Shown: positions 46,022-55,649, counted from the stretch's first letter. The stretch: DNA of 64,000 nt from Acetobacterium sp965140355 (GCA_965140355.1 OZ223193.1:496001-560000); one strand, 5' to 3'. Notes: generated by a model not told the origin, from the letters alone. Program-made: numbers and translations.

Positions 46022-47086
46022 TCAGGTATTTTTGGGTAGCGAAATGAAAATTCTAAAACCACGATCATTCGTGATGTTGACCTGACCATTTAATGTTGCT
46101 ACCCGATCGCTAATGTTCTGCAATCCGATTCCGTCGCTACCGATGTTTTTAATAGCGGTTCCATTATCCCTAACGATTAACTGGAACAGTCCCGGATGTT
46201 CTCTCACAGCCACCGCAACCTCCGTGGCATTGGAATGTCGGATAATATTTGAAAAAGCTTCCTTAACTACCGCAATAAAACAATAGATGGCTTCTTTATC
46301 TAAACTGGATTCCACTTCATAAGCAAATTTTACCGGACAAAAATCAAAATTCTTAATCAGCGTTTGCAGTTCAACCTGCAAGTCCAGGGACTCCTCATGA
46401 AGATTATGAACACTACTACGGATACTATCCATGGCTTCGGAAAGGGTCTCCTTAATTTGCATCAGACCTGCTCGTGTCGTTTCGTCCTTGCTGATGGCCA
46501 GCAAAGCACCGATTTGCAAAATACTCCGGGAAAGCATATGTCCGACATTGTCATGAATATCCCTGGCGATCCGGTTCCGTTCGGATAAAGTGGCCAATTT
46601 CACTTCGTAATCCTGCTTTTCCATCATCATCTTGTTTTTTTTAATTAGCTGAAGCGCTGCTTCGCTGGTAGTATCGCGAAGTGAATTGTAGTCATTTTTT
46701 AACCTCATCAGCGTGAGTGTCCGTTTCTTAAAAAAATAAGCAACCATTATAAAAATCGGAATTAAAACCACCGCAGTCGTATTAAGTTGAGCAAATCCGA
46801 CAAAGAACGGCACAAGTGTCAACGCCCACCACCATTTGTATGGAGAAACCAGAATATCGTAACCGATCACCGGCACAAACATCAGATAAACCGGCTCGAC
46901 AAAACAGATGACCACATAAAGAACAAACAACCCGATTGTCACTTTACCTTCTTTTAAATAACTTAACGCGGTGCCAAAAATGATCGTTACCAGAACCGGC
47001 ACAATCAGAAACGGATTATCAACAGTGGTTAAATATAATGCCAAACAAAACCCAAAAATAATCAGTTTATCAATTAGCTTATTCAT
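46022..47086 (-). CDS. membrane sensor histidine kinase (HisKA_3 type)
   Basis: A 354-residue DesK/LiaS-like kinase. Four to five membrane helices (about 7-120) are joined with little extracellular sequence, so it likely senses events in the membrane. The H-box ERNRIARDIHDNVGHM holds phosphoacceptor His178; the HATPase domain has SNIIRHSNATEV and DNGTAIKNIGSDGIGLQN. It is the first gene of the kinase-regulator operon and divergent from an ABC exporter, an arrangement common for peptide antibiotic or lipid stress responses. Confidence 0.93.
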   Translation of the reverse strand: MNKLIDKLIIFGFCLALYLTTVDNPFLIVPVLVTIIFGTALSYLKEGKVTIGLFVLYVVICFVEPVYLMFVPVIGYDILVSPYKWWWALTLVPFFVGFAQLNTTAVVLIPIFIMVAYFFKKRTLTLMRLKNDYNSLRDTTSEAALQLIKKNKMMMEKQDYEVKLATLSERNRIARDIHDNVGHMLSRSILQIGALLAISKDETTRAGLMQIKETLSEAMDSIRSSVHNLHEESLDLQVELQTLIKNFDFCPVKFAYEVESSLDKEAIYCFIAVVKEAFSNIIRHSNATEVAVAVREHPGLFQLIVRDNGTAIKNIGSDGIGLQNISDRVATLNGQVNITNDRGFRIFISLPKNT

Positions 47087-47174
47087 TATAACCAGACCTT
47101 CTTAAGATATGTTCAGATCCCATCGCATCCCCCACGCTTTGATTCCGCAAATTTTATTCAGTTTATCATAAATG

Positions 47175-47188
47175 ATGACATTTGTCAT
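47175..47188. promoter_or_regulatory. palindrome in the divergent kinase/exporter region
   Basis: ATGACA-TT-TGTCAT, 6-bp perfect arms, lies midway between the divergent kinase and exporter operons, 123 nt before the exporter ATG. LuxR-type regulators bind sites of this kind, so it is a candidate response regulator site. Confidence 0.45.
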
Positions 47189-47310
47189 ACCCAATCAGGA
47201 AACAAGTCACTTACAACGTGGCCTTCAATGGGGTAAAATAAAGCCATCAAAAAATAAACACGGCCAACCGGTATTGCAAGGTTATACCTATTCATAAAGG
47301 AGAAATTATT

Positions 47311-48243
47311 ATGGTTATTAATGTAAAAAATCTGGTTAAACGTTACGGCGATCTCATTGCTCTCGATCACTTTAATCTGGAAGTACAAGAAGGCGAAATT
47401 TTAGGGCTGCTGGGTCCCAATGGTTCCGGCAAAACCACGGCCATCAACTGCCTTTTATCACTACTTAAATATGACAAAGGAACGATTGAAATCTATGATC
47501 AGCCGATGTCTCCCCAGGCTTACGATATTAAGCGAAATATCGGAGTTGTGATGCAAAATGTAGCTGTTTTTGATGAACTAACCGTTTATGAAAATATCGA
47601 CTACTTCTGCGGTCTCTATGTTTCTGATAAACAAACCCGCAAGAAACTGGTGACTGAAGCGATTGATTTTGTAGGCCTCAACGATTTTAAAAAATTCTAC
47701 CCTAAAAAACTCAGCGGTGGTCTGCTGCGACGTCTGAATATCGCCTGTGGGATTGCCCATAAGCCCAAGTTGATCATTCTTGATGAACCCACCGTGGCCG
47801 TCGATCCCCAGAGCCGCAACAACATCCTCGAAGGCATTCAGAAGCTAAACAAACAAGGTGCCACGATCATTTATACTTCCCACTACATGGAGGAGATTGA
47901 GCAGATCTGCAGTCGCATTGCCATCATGGATAAGGGTAAAATCATTGCCATGGGAACCAATGACGAACTCAAAAAAATGATCCGCTCCGGCGAACATATC
48001 CAAATTGAGTTACTTAATCCCGAAGGGCTCAAGCTAACGGCAATTACCGCCTTGCCGCATATTATCACCGCCGAACTAATGGATCATCAACTGGAAGTTA
48101 AATCCAGCCGCGGGAAAAATAACCTGATTGCGATTCTGGATGTTCTAAAAACCCAAAATATCGCCATCGGTAAAATTTATTCTGAGCCGCCAACCTTAAA
48201 CGATGTTTTTCTGGAAATAACCGGCAAAGAACTCAGAGATTAG
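47311..48243 (+). CDS. ABC-2 type exporter, ATP-binding subunit
   Basis: A 310-residue ATPase: Walker A GPNGSGKTT, signature LSGGLLRRL (Leu in place of the usual Gln), Walker B LIILDEPTVAVDP and the switch His in IIYTSHYMEE. The C-terminal 90 residues are typical for drug or antibiotic exporter ATPases. AAGGAG precedes the ATG. It powers the two permeases encoded downstream. Substrate unknown; antibiotic, lipid or peptide export is likely. Confidence 0.95.
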   Translation: MVINVKNLVKRYGDLIALDHFNLEVQEGEILGLLGPNGSGKTTAINCLLSLLKYDKGTIEIYDQPMSPQAYDIKRNIGVVMQNVAVFDELTVYENIDYFCGLYVSDKQTRKKLVTEAIDFVGLNDFKKFYPKKLSGGLLRRLNIACGIAHKPKLIILDEPTVAVDPQSRNNILEGIQKLNKQGATIIYTSHYMEEIEQICSRIAIMDKGKIIAMGTNDELKKMIRSGEHIQIELLNPEGLKLTAITALPHIITAELMDHQLEVKSSRGKNNLIAILDVLKTQNIAIGKIYSEPPTLNDVFLEITGKELRD

Positions 48244-48253
48244 GAGAAAAATT

Positions 48254-49381
48254 ATGTTTTTATTTAATTATCGCTATCGCCTCAAGTGTATCTTTAAAGA
48301 TCGGCAATTAATATTCTGGACCTTTCTCTTTCCGATTCTTTTGGCAACCCTGTTCAACCTGGCCTTTTCCAACCTTTCCAGCGCCGATAATTTTGTGAAA
48401 GTGAATGTGGCGGTGGTTCAGAATGCGGAGCTGGATCAAAACCCGGCTTTTACCCAGGCTCTGGAAGGTGCTGATGATCTATTTGTAGTTCAAAACACCA
48501 CCCAGGAAGAAGCCGATAAACTACTAAAGGATAATCAAATTGATGGCTATATTGTTTTTGATTCCGCTCTCAACCTGGTCGTGAACCAATCCGGTCTGAG
48601 TCAGACCATTATTCGGGAATTTTTGGATGATTTTAAGCAATCTTCCGCCACCATCATCACCATTATCACAGAAAACCCCTCAGCCCTGGAAAATGGCGTC
48701 CTTGCCGGAGTTTCCAGTCGGACCGAATACCTGACTGCGGTCTCTGCCAGCCAGTCCAACCCGGACCCCGTCGTTAATTATTTCTACGCCCTGATTGCCA
48801 TGACCTGTTTATATGGCGGGTTTCTCGGCGTCAAAGAAGTCGTCGCTATTCAGGCGGATCTCTCCGCCATCGGTGCCCGCATCAACCTGGCGCCGACTAA
48901 TAAACTTATGGTCTTTCTTTCTTCCATTCTGGCTGCCACCACCGTGCAGCTACTGGAACTGCTGATGCTGCTCTTCTTTCTAATCGAGGTTCTCGGCATC
49001 AGCTTCGGCAACCAGCTTGGCTATATCGTTCTTACTTGTGTGGTGGGAAGCTTGACCGGCGTTACCTTTGGCTCCTGCATCGCAGCCATCATCAAAAAAA
49101 GTGAAGGCCTGAAAATTGGCATCTTGATCGGTTCCACCATGACAATGTCCTTTCTAGCCGGCATGATGTCTGCTGACATGAAGTATCTGATAATGATCAA
49201 CTTTCCAATACTTGGCTACCTCAACCCGATCAACCTGATCACAGACTGTTTTTATGCCCTATACTACTATAATAGCCATACCCAGTTTTTTACTGACATC
49301 CTGCTGCTTTGCGGTTTTATCATCGCTTTCAGTTCAGTGACGTATTTTGTTTTAAGGAGACAGAAATATGCAAGTTTATAA
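48254..49381 (+). CDS. ABC-2 type exporter, permease subunit 1
   Basis: A 375-residue permease of the ABC-2 class. One N-terminal helix (WTFLFPILLATLFNLAF) is followed by a large extracellular domain of about 150 residues and five to six C-terminal helices. It follows the ATPase gene by ten bases and overlaps the second permease gene by 14 nt, so the complex is probably a heterodimeric permease with shared ATPase. The codon choice here is more GC-rich than in neighbouring genes, a possible sign of transfer. Confidence 0.92.
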   Translation: MFLFNYRYRLKCIFKDRQLIFWTFLFPILLATLFNLAFSNLSSADNFVKVNVAVVQNAELDQNPAFTQALEGADDLFVVQNTTQEEADKLLKDNQIDGYIVFDSALNLVVNQSGLSQTIIREFLDDFKQSSATIITIITENPSALENGVLAGVSSRTEYLTAVSASQSNPDPVVNYFYALIAMTCLYGGFLGVKEVVAIQADLSAIGARINLAPTNKLMVFLSSILAATTVQLLELLMLLFFLIEVLGISFGNQLGYIVLTCVVGSLTGVTFGSCIAAIIKKSEGLKIGILIGSTMTMSFLAGMMSADMKYLIMINFPILGYLNPINLITDCFYALYYYNSHTQFFTDILLLCGFIIAFSSVTYFVLRRQKYASL

Positions 49382-50534
49382 AACTTTTTTCAAAATAATC
49401 CAGAAAAACCGCGGCCAGATTTTGATTTACCTAGTGGTTTTTATGGTCCTGGCGCTGTTGCTGACCAATACCTATAACCCACCTCAGGATACCGATTTTA
49501 CCAAGGTCAAGGTCAATATTGCCTTTATCAATGACGATACTGATTCCGTGCTAGTAGATGGACTCAAAACCTATCTGGGTGAAAATGCTAATCTAGTCGA
49601 TCTTCCCGATGATACCCAAAAGCTCCAAGATGCTCTGTTCTTCCGGGAGGTGGAATACATCCTCCGGGTTCCTGCCGGGTTTACCGAAGCGATGCAAAGT
49701 GGTCAGGATGTCCAGCTGGAAAAAACAACCGTGCCTGATTCTACCAGCAACATCTATATGGATCTGATGATCAATAAATACCTAAACACGATTAAAACCT
49801 ACACCACCTACCTGCCTGGGCTCAGCCAGGATGAACTGGTGACTCATCTGGAAAGGGATCTAGCCGAAGCCGCCGAAGTGACCATGATCAGTAATGGAAC
49901 ACACTCAGCCAATGCTGAAAAATCCGGCAACTATTTTAATTATCTGTCCTATTCCCTGTTCGCCATCCTAATTCTGGGTGTCAGTTCAGTGATGCTGGTT
50001 TTCAATGATACCGATTTAAAGCGACGAAATCTCTGCGCCCCAATTCGTTCAGCCAACATGAATTTTCAGATGATTCTCGGCAACCTTAGTTTTGCCATTT
50101 TAACCTGGCTGGTACTGATCTCGGCAAGTTTTGTTATGTACGGCAGCTTTATGTTTACCACCACCGGTCTGCTGCTGTTGTTAAACTCATTTGTGTTTAC
50201 GCTGGCAGCTTTAAGCATCAGCTATCTAATTGGCACTCTGGTTAAAAGCCGGGGCGCGATGTCCGCTATCTCCAATGTCTTCGCCCTCGGCACCAGTTTT
50301 ATCAGCGGGGTATTTGTTCCGCAGGAACTGCTGGGTAACAATGTCTTGACCATTGCCAGCTTTAATCCCACCTACTGGTATGTCAAAGCCAATAATGAAA
50401 TCGCTGCTGCCGTCAGCTATAATGCCGACAATCTAAGGTCTATCTTCACCAGTATGGTGCTGGTGCTTGGCTTTGGTATCGCTGTCTTGGGAGTGACCTT
50501 AGTGCTGATTAAACAGCGGCGGATTGAAGCTTAA
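49368..50534 (+). CDS. ABC-2 type exporter, permease subunit 2
   Basis: A 388-residue paralogue of subunit 1 with the same layout: an N-terminal helix (ILIYLVVFMVLALLLTNTYN), an external domain of about 170 residues (MNDDTDSV-type YhgE/Pip-like opening) and six C-terminal helices (SAISNVFALGTSFISGVFVP). It ends the exporter operon, before a strong terminator. Confidence 0.92.
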   Translation: MQVYKTFFKIIQKNRGQILIYLVVFMVLALLLTNTYNPPQDTDFTKVKVNIAFINDDTDSVLVDGLKTYLGENANLVDLPDDTQKLQDALFFREVEYILRVPAGFTEAMQSGQDVQLEKTTVPDSTSNIYMDLMINKYLNTIKTYTTYLPGLSQDELVTHLERDLAEAAEVTMISNGTHSANAEKSGNYFNYLSYSLFAILILGVSSVMLVFNDTDLKRRNLCAPIRSANMNFQMILGNLSFAILTWLVLISASFVMYGSFMFTTTGLLLLLNSFVFTLAALSISYLIGTLVKSRGAMSAISNVFALGTSFISGVFVPQELLGNNVLTIASFNPTYWYVKANNEIAAAVSYNADNLRSIFTSMVLVLGFGIAVLGVTLVLIKQRRIEA

Positions 50535-50552
50535 TCGGAATTTACTGCTTTT

Positions 50553-50606
50553 AAAAAAGGAATGTCTAAAATAACTGTTAACGTTATTTTACGACATCCC
50601 TTTTTT
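50553..50606 (+). terminator. terminator of the ABC exporter operon
   Basis: AAAAAAGG-ATGTC-AAAATAAC pairs with GTTATTTT-GACAT-CCTTTTTT, two small bulges, ending in a T run. Confidence 0.85.
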
Positions 50607-50640
50607 AGTTTAATTATCCGTTTAAATGTATTTTGATGGC

Positions 50641-50900
50641 TTAGTTAAGCAGATTACGAATTGCCAGAACAATTTCGGTATTATCCAGATATGTCCCTCC
50701 GGGTCATTGTCCAACACGTTAAGGGCGCCTTTTGACCTCACCTCAAGGGTTGGTACATTTTCATTCATTGCCATCGTAAAAAGTTCGATTTTCCCGTCGC
50801 CATCGGCATCATTGCCTAAATTTCCCGCTATCAGACTTTCCCAGGTATCTTGTCCGCCAACATATTTGTAGTCACTATTTTTTGACTCTATCTTTTTTAC
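50641..50900 (-). pseudogene. remnant of an FG-GAP/VCBS or surface-protein gene
   Basis: The minus strand encodes YKYVGGQDTWESLIAGNLGN followed by DADGDGKIELFTMAMNE and later, in another frame, LDNTEIVLAIRNLLN and a stop. The D-x-D-G-D-G calcium-loop pattern and the ending are typical of repeats in cell-surface or dockerin-like proteins. There is no start codon, stops lie upstream, and at least one frame change is needed, so this is the decayed 3' end of a larger gene. Confidence 0.5.
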
Positions 50901-50904
50901 ATCT

Positions 50905-51218
50905 TATCATGGACAATTATTTATCACACCCCCATTGACATTTCTTTTTTTACGTAATAAAATATACAATAATAAATGAAACATTACAAAACAGAACATA
51001 ATATTGCAAAACGCATTTTCATTTATTCGCGTTCTTGTTAGTAACGTGCTCTTTAAGACAGCGAGCAATTATAAATTAACTTGCGCTGTCGTATTGCTCT
51101 TTGTCAGCAATCATAATTTACGCTTTATCGGATTAATACTTCGATCTAACCACCCATAAAAGACATTAGCTTTGCGATTTGTCCGATGCCTTTTGTGTGA
51201 TCGGTCGTATTAATTCAA
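50905..51218. other. intergenic stretch without a recognisable gene
   Basis: About 310 bp. Near 51058-51093 GACAGCG-CAA and TTG-CGCTGTC form an imperfect hairpin. Nothing else is supported. Confidence 0.4.
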
Positions 51219-51220
51219 TA

Positions 51221-51259
51221 TAATCAAAAAAAACCTCTCACGAGGTTCTTTTTTGATTA
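51221..51259 (-). terminator. terminator beyond element R3
   Basis: TAATCAAAAAA...CCTC pairs with GAGG...TTTTTTGATTA around TCAC; T runs on both strands. On the minus strand it ends the T-box operon just after element R3. Confidence 0.85.
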
Positions 51260-51265
51260 TCAACA

Positions 51266-51414
51266 AGTGACCGTATCGACCAATTGTTAATCTATTGCAT
51301 GCACGCAATTCGTCCAATTGCAATTAAAAATTTGACTAAAGATAGCCTTTTTACTGCAACTGTTGGCCTTGAGGCAGACAACATGATCTAACCATTGTCG
51401 GTACGACGTTATCA
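51266..51414 (-). repeat. palindromic 3'-UTR element R3
   Basis: In minus-strand orientation it starts GATAACGTCGTACCGACAAT and ends AACAATTGGTCGATACGGTC. It lies 51 nt after the cupin stop codon and about 7 nt before a terminator. It is a near full-length relative of R1 and R2, with a few mismatches in the outer stem (GTCGATAC instead of GTCGGTAC). Confidence 0.8.
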
Positions 51415-51464
51415 TCACTCTTATTCAATTATTTTTTACCAATTCAGCCGCTAACACAATCAGC

Positions 51465-51782
51465 TTAGCTCTTTTTCCCCGGTGTAAAAAACTCCAGAAA
51501 TTCCTGATCTTCTTCACTGACTAAAAAGCCATGCGTCGCTCCGCCGGGAATAAATATCGCTTCGCCCGGTTCGACATGGGTAATGTCGCCGTTAATCCGA
51601 ACATCTGCCGACCCCTTAATTAAATAATCGATCTGATCTTCGGGATGCGCATGAAGCGGCGGGATCGTTCCCGCTTTAACAACCATTTTTACCAGCGAAC
51701 AGGCTGTTTGGGCGACCATAATCTCCCTTTTTACCGTTGCCGGCAATTTTAGTTCCGGTTCGTTTTTTTCTTTTTGGGCCAT
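51465..51782 (-). CDS. small cupin-domain protein
   Basis: A 105-residue single-domain cupin. The metal-binding motif is visible as PLHAHPEDQIDYLIKG (His, His, Gln/Glu) and PGGATHGF (His). Such proteins can be enzymes, sugar or ligand binders, or sensors. It is the last gene of the T-box operon, nine bases after the ABC ATPase gene, so its role is probably tied to the imported compound. The substrate is not evident. Confidence 0.9.
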   Translation of the reverse strand: MAQKEKNEPELKLPATVKREIMVAQTACSLVKMVVKAGTIPPLHAHPEDQIDYLIKGSADVRINGDITHVEPGEAIFIPGGATHGFLVSEEDQEFLEFFTPGKKS

Positions 51783-51791
51783 CTCGTCATC

Positions 51792-52553
51792 CTAACTTTC
51801 TTTTAAGTGATATAAGGTTCGCAATTCTTCGGATGTCAAATTTTGCTTTTCAGCTCCAGAAAATTCGTGAGCAACCACACCCCGATCCATCATGATCAGA
51901 CGATTTCCATAAGCAATCGCATCATCAAGATGATGGGTAATCATCAAGGCGGTTAAATGATTTTTAGCAACAATTCTTTCCGTAAAATTCATCACATCTT
52001 CTGCCGTCTTGGGGTCCAGGGCCGCGGTATGTTCATCAAGTAAAATTAGTTCCGGTGGTTTAATGGTGCACATAATCAGCGCCACCACCTGACATTGTCC
52101 GCCTGACAAATTTTTTATCTTGCTCTCCAATTTATTTTCTAAGCCCATATCCGCTTCTGCTAATTTCTCACGAAAAATCGCTTTTAGCGGTCGTGTCAAC
52201 GCCCAGTTGAAATTTTTTCGGTTTTGTCGGCCATAAGCTAAAGCCAGATTTTCCGCAACCGTTAAGTTCGGCGAGGTTCCTCGCACCGGGTTCTGAAACA
52301 CGCGCCCGATAAATTTAGAACGTTTGTGTTCCGGCATAAAGGTAATATCCTTATCATCCAGATAAATCGTCCCGTCATTTGACAGAATCGTGCCACTGAT
52401 TAAATTGAAAAGGGTCGATTTACCAGCCCCGTTGTTTCCTAAAATCGTGACAAACTCACCGTCTGCTACCGTCAAATTAAGTCCGTTTAAAATATTGTTA
52501 TCGACCTCATTATCAACTTTGAAGGTCTTTTTTAAATTGCTGATCCTAAGCAT
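51792..52553 (-). CDS. ABC importer ATPase (TrpZ-like)
   Basis: A 253-residue ATPase: Walker A GNNGAGKST, signature LSGGQCQ, Walker B LILLDEHTAALD (His where Pro is usual), H-loop MITHHLDD. It groups by motifs and by operon partners with the ATPases of PF04392-type importers such as TrpXYZ. Its start overlaps the permease gene by eight bases. Confidence 0.92.
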   Translation of the reverse strand: MLRISNLKKTFKVDNEVDNNILNGLNLTVADGEFVTILGNNGAGKSTLFNLISGTILSNDGTIYLDDKDITFMPEHKRSKFIGRVFQNPVRGTSPNLTVAENLALAYGRQNRKNFNWALTRPLKAIFREKLAEADMGLENKLESKIKNLSGGQCQVVALIMCTIKPPELILLDEHTAALDPKTAEDVMNFTERIVAKNHLTALMITHHLDDAIAYGNRLIMMDRGVVAHEFSGAEKQNLTSEELRTLYHLKES

Positions 52554-53445
52554 GTCGATCCCTCTTCTTTAACTGATAGTTTTCTTTGTAATATTGATAA
52601 GCCGGAAGCGCCAAAGCAATGGTAACAATGATTGCCGATAACAACTTCATCGCATAGGCCGGGAAGATCCGGGTACTAACTGCCACTGCCAGAATAAAGC
52701 GGTAAATAATCGAACCCAACACACAACTGACCAGCCCGGCCAAAATTGTTCGCCGCCGAATAAACGCTTCGCCAATAATCACTGCTGCCAAACCAACAAC
52801 CAGCATTCCGGCACCGGAGTTCATATCTGCATACCCTTGGTCACAGGCCACTAACCCGCCACACAAGGCAATTAAGGCATTGCTGATCATCAATCCCAGA
52901 CTTTTATAAAGATCCACACTCATCGATGACGAGCGGGCCATCAGCTCATTATCCCCAATGGCCCGAATGCATAAACCGCAATTCGTTTTAAAAAACAGAA
53001 TCAAAATGACCATGGTTACCAGAACAAATATTAATGAAACCACAATCTTAGCGCCGCTAAACGCCATCGGCAACAAACCACCGAGCATATCATAAATGGT
53101 GTTAACACCCAGCAAGGTCAGATTGGATGAGCCTTGCATGACCATCAAATTGATGGTATATAAGCCAGTCATGGTTAAAATACCCGCTAAAATAGCCGGT
53201 ATTCGCAATTTGGTCTGCAAGAAAGCCGTCACCAAACCGGCCATTCCTCCGGCCAGCAAAGAAAGCAAAATTCCCAGCACCGGATATCCACCAACAGCAC
53301 AAATTGTCATCACAGCCATTCCCAAAACAAAACTTCCTTCAGCCGTTAAATCGGGAATATTTAAGACTCTAAAACTGATGTAGATGCCCATTGCAATGAG
53401 GCTGTAAATCAACCCCAGTTGGAGGGAACCAAATACTAATGACAT
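52546..53445 (-). CDS. ABC importer permease (TrpY-like)
   Basis: A 299-residue branched-chain-transporter-like permease with eight to nine helices (LIYSLIAMGIYISFRVLNIP, GLVTAFLQTKLRIPAILAGI and others). This permease class is found with PF04392 substrate-binding proteins. AAGGAG precedes the start. Second transport gene of the T-box operon. Confidence 0.92.
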   Translation of the reverse strand: MSLVFGSLQLGLIYSLIAMGIYISFRVLNIPDLTAEGSFVLGMAVMTICAVGGYPVLGILLSLLAGGMAGLVTAFLQTKLRIPAILAGILTMTGLYTINLMVMQGSSNLTLLGVNTIYDMLGGLLPMAFSGAKIVVSLIFVLVTMVILILFFKTNCGLCIRAIGDNELMARSSSMSVDLYKSLGLMISNALIALCGGLVACDQGYADMNSGAGMLVVGLAAVIIGEAFIRRRTILAGLVSCVLGSIIYRFILAVAVSTRIFPAYAMKLLSAIIVTIALALPAYQYYKENYQLKKRDRHA

Positions 53446-53488
53446 AATTATTTCTCCTTTAAACGTCTGCCGCTGTTATTCGTCTGCT

Positions 53489-54484
53489 TTATTTTACAAG
53501 TGTTGCGGTGCTGCTAATATCCGCGGGAATCTGAGCCCCGATGGCATCTGCTGTTGTTTGATTGATCACTGTTTCTGTCGCTTCAACCGCAATTGCCGGT
53601 ATTTCTGCCGGTGTTTTGCCATTAAGTATTTCTATCGCCATATCTGCCGAAGCGGCTCCAATTGCTGCATCGCTGATCGCCACGGTGGCTAAAGCACCAC
53701 TATTTACCATAACCGCAGAACTTCCATAAACTGGTTTTTTAGCAACTTTTGCCGCTTCTGCCACAGTTGGCATCGCGTTTTGGATCACGGAATCATTTGG
53801 CACAAAAACGGCATCAACATCGGCCAACAATCCTTCGATTGCCTGCTTAACTTCTGACGAGTTAGTAACTACTGCCTCTTTGACCTCATAACCTTGTGCC
53901 AGCATATATTCTTTGGCTTTATTGACGGTACTAACTGAATTAACTTCACTGGTATTGTAAATAATCCCAAATGTTTTTATCCCTGGTGTCATTGTTTTTG
54001 ACAGATCAACGATCTTTGCGACAGGAATCGGATTCGATGTTCCGGTAGCATTATGATCGGGTTTTTCCATCGTTGTCACAATCCCAGCCTTAACCGGGTC
54101 AGATACCGAAATAAAAACCTGTGGCGTTTCTGACTTCATATTAACAAAAGCCTGAGTAGCTGGTGTCGCTACCGTTGCTACTAAATCGTAACTGCCATCA
54201 GACATTTCCTGAGCAATGGTATTCATCGTTGAGGCATCGCCCTGAGCATTTTTCACCACAATTTCCATCTTATCTTCAGAATAACCCTGGTCTCTAAGCT
54301 GTTGTACAAAACCGTCTTTCATGGCATCAAAGGCCCCATTTTCAATGGTCTGAATGACCCCCACTTTTAGTTTTTTAGTATCCGGTTTGTTACTGTTTCC
54401 TGATGTGCTGCAAGCTGCCAATGACACGGTCATTGCCAAAGTTAATACGACCGCCGAGATTCTTTTTAAGCTGTTCTTTTTCAT
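53489..54484 (-). CDS. ABC importer substrate-binding lipoprotein (TrpX-like)
   Basis: A 331-residue exported lipoprotein. The signal peptide ends in LAAC (VLTLAMTVSLAACSTSG), giving a lipidated Cys. The mature protein is a PF04392-type binding protein (VGVIQTIENGAFDAMKDGFV at the start, VFVPNDSVIQNAMPTV, KPVYGSSAVMV). Streptococcal TrpX belongs to this family and is controlled by a tryptophan T-box, as may be the case here. Tryptophan or a related compound is the best guess for the ligand. Confidence 0.92.
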   Translation of the reverse strand: MKKNSLKRISAVVLTLAMTVSLAACSTSGNSNKPDTKKLKVGVIQTIENGAFDAMKDGFVQQLRDQGYSEDKMEIVVKNAQGDASTMNTIAQEMSDGSYDLVATVATPATQAFVNMKSETPQVFISVSDPVKAGIVTTMEKPDHNATGTSNPIPVAKIVDLSKTMTPGIKTFGIIYNTSEVNSVSTVNKAKEYMLAQGYEVKEAVVTNSSEVKQAIEGLLADVDAVFVPNDSVIQNAMPTVAEAAKVAKKPVYGSSAVMVNSGALATVAISDAAIGAASADMAIEILNGKTPAEIPAIAVEATETVINQTTADAIGAQIPADISSTATLVK

Positions 54485-54503
54485 TTCATGTTCTCCTCTT
54501 TTT

Positions 54504-55610
54504 TTATTTATTTGCTGAAGGTTTACTGTTATTAATGGTTTCCAGTTCCTGAAAGGCTTTTTCTAGCATTTCCCGTGTGATCGGATACGGGTTGTGGTCA
54601 ATATCTTTCATTTGAGTGATCGACTCCAGATAAGGGGCCATCATTTGGGCATTCAAATCCAGTTCTTCCAATGAATGCGGCAGTTTTGTTGCACAATTAA
54701 ATTGATAGACGCGGTTAAATTCTTCTTTCTGACCATCCACCAACAGTAGAATGAGAACCCCAAACGCCACTATTTCACCATGCAAATGTTTTTCTTCCTC
54801 AAATTCCGGCATCCCGGTTAAGGTATAATAAATGGCATGGGCCAATCCGCTGTTGTAATCAGGAGTATGATCAAGCGTAACCAGAATCGAAACCAACGCC
54901 GTGGTGACAATAACAATCAGAATCGCCTGTTCAAAGTCTTCATTAATCTTTTTTTCAGTATTGGCTTTAAGAGCGCCGACACCATGGCTGATAATCCCAT
55001 CGGCGCACTGACTGCTAATGTTAACGCCCATGGTCAACGCCTGATTTAATGCTTCGCCGCGCGATGAAATCGAAGCCTCATAATATTTGGCATAAGTATC
55101 ACCCAACCCAGCCCATAAATATTTAACCGGGGCATTAACCAATACCGCCGTATGAATAAAGGCATGCTTAGGCGGCTCTTTTAAAAACTCCGGTCTTAAA
55201 AAACCGCCATCGGCACCATATAAAATCGAAACGCTGGTACAGGCTGAACAATTAGAAGCAATTGTCGGAAACGAAAAAACCGGTTTTGCGATTTGCTCGG
55301 CAACAAATTTAGCCGTATCAAGCACACGACCGCCACCAATAGCAAAAATCATATCGATTTCCGTTTCGGTTATTGCTGTTTTTAGTTTTTCGACATTTTC
55401 ATAGCTGCACTCGCCACCATAATAAAGGGTTTTTTTTACACTTAAACCACTGTTTTTGATAGCCTCATCCAGATATGGTTTGGCTTGATGATAACCATAA
55501 TTACCAATAATCAATGCCACCTTTTGGCCATATGGTTTACAGACTGATCCCAGGTGGTCATAGCTTGACTCACCAACGGTATAACTTGATAAATAAACAC
55601 TATATGTCAT
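54504..55610 (-). CDS. iron/zinc-containing alcohol dehydrogenase, glycerol-dehydrogenase-like
   Basis: A 368-residue group III dehydrogenase. The NAD site AIGGGRVLDTAKFVA, TIASNCSACTSVSILY and likely metal ligands (Asp in GLGDTYAKYYEA, two His in GLAHAIYY and HLHGEIVAFG) are visible. It follows a T-box leader, with AAAGGAG before the ATG at 55610. An alcohol dehydrogenase in a tryptophan-type T-box operon with an importer is unusual. The substrate may be an aromatic alcohol, aldehyde or keto acid. Confidence 0.9.
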   Translation of the reverse strand: MTYSVYLSSYTVGESSYDHLGSVCKPYGQKVALIIGNYGYHQAKPYLDEAIKNSGLSVKKTLYYGGECSYENVEKLKTAITETEIDMIFAIGGGRVLDTAKFVAEQIAKPVFSFPTIASNCSACTSVSILYGADGGFLRPEFLKEPPKHAFIHTAVLVNAPVKYLWAGLGDTYAKYYEASISSRGEALNQALTMGVNISSQCADGIISHGVGALKANTEKKINEDFEQAILIVIVTTALVSILVTLDHTPDYNSGLAHAIYYTLTGMPEFEEEKHLHGEIVAFGVLILLLVDGQKEEFNRVYQFNCATKLPHSLEELDLNAQMMAPYLESITQMKDIDHNPYPITREMLEKAFQELETINNSKPSANK

Positions 55611-55649
55611 GCTATTTCTCCTTTCATTTTCGCGAACTAATTTATAAAA

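Noticed and set aside
50626..50871. An 81-codon plus-strand frame after the exporter operon
   Set aside because: The opposite strand shows clear protein-like remains (D-x-D-G-D-G loop), so the plus-strand frame is a shadow.
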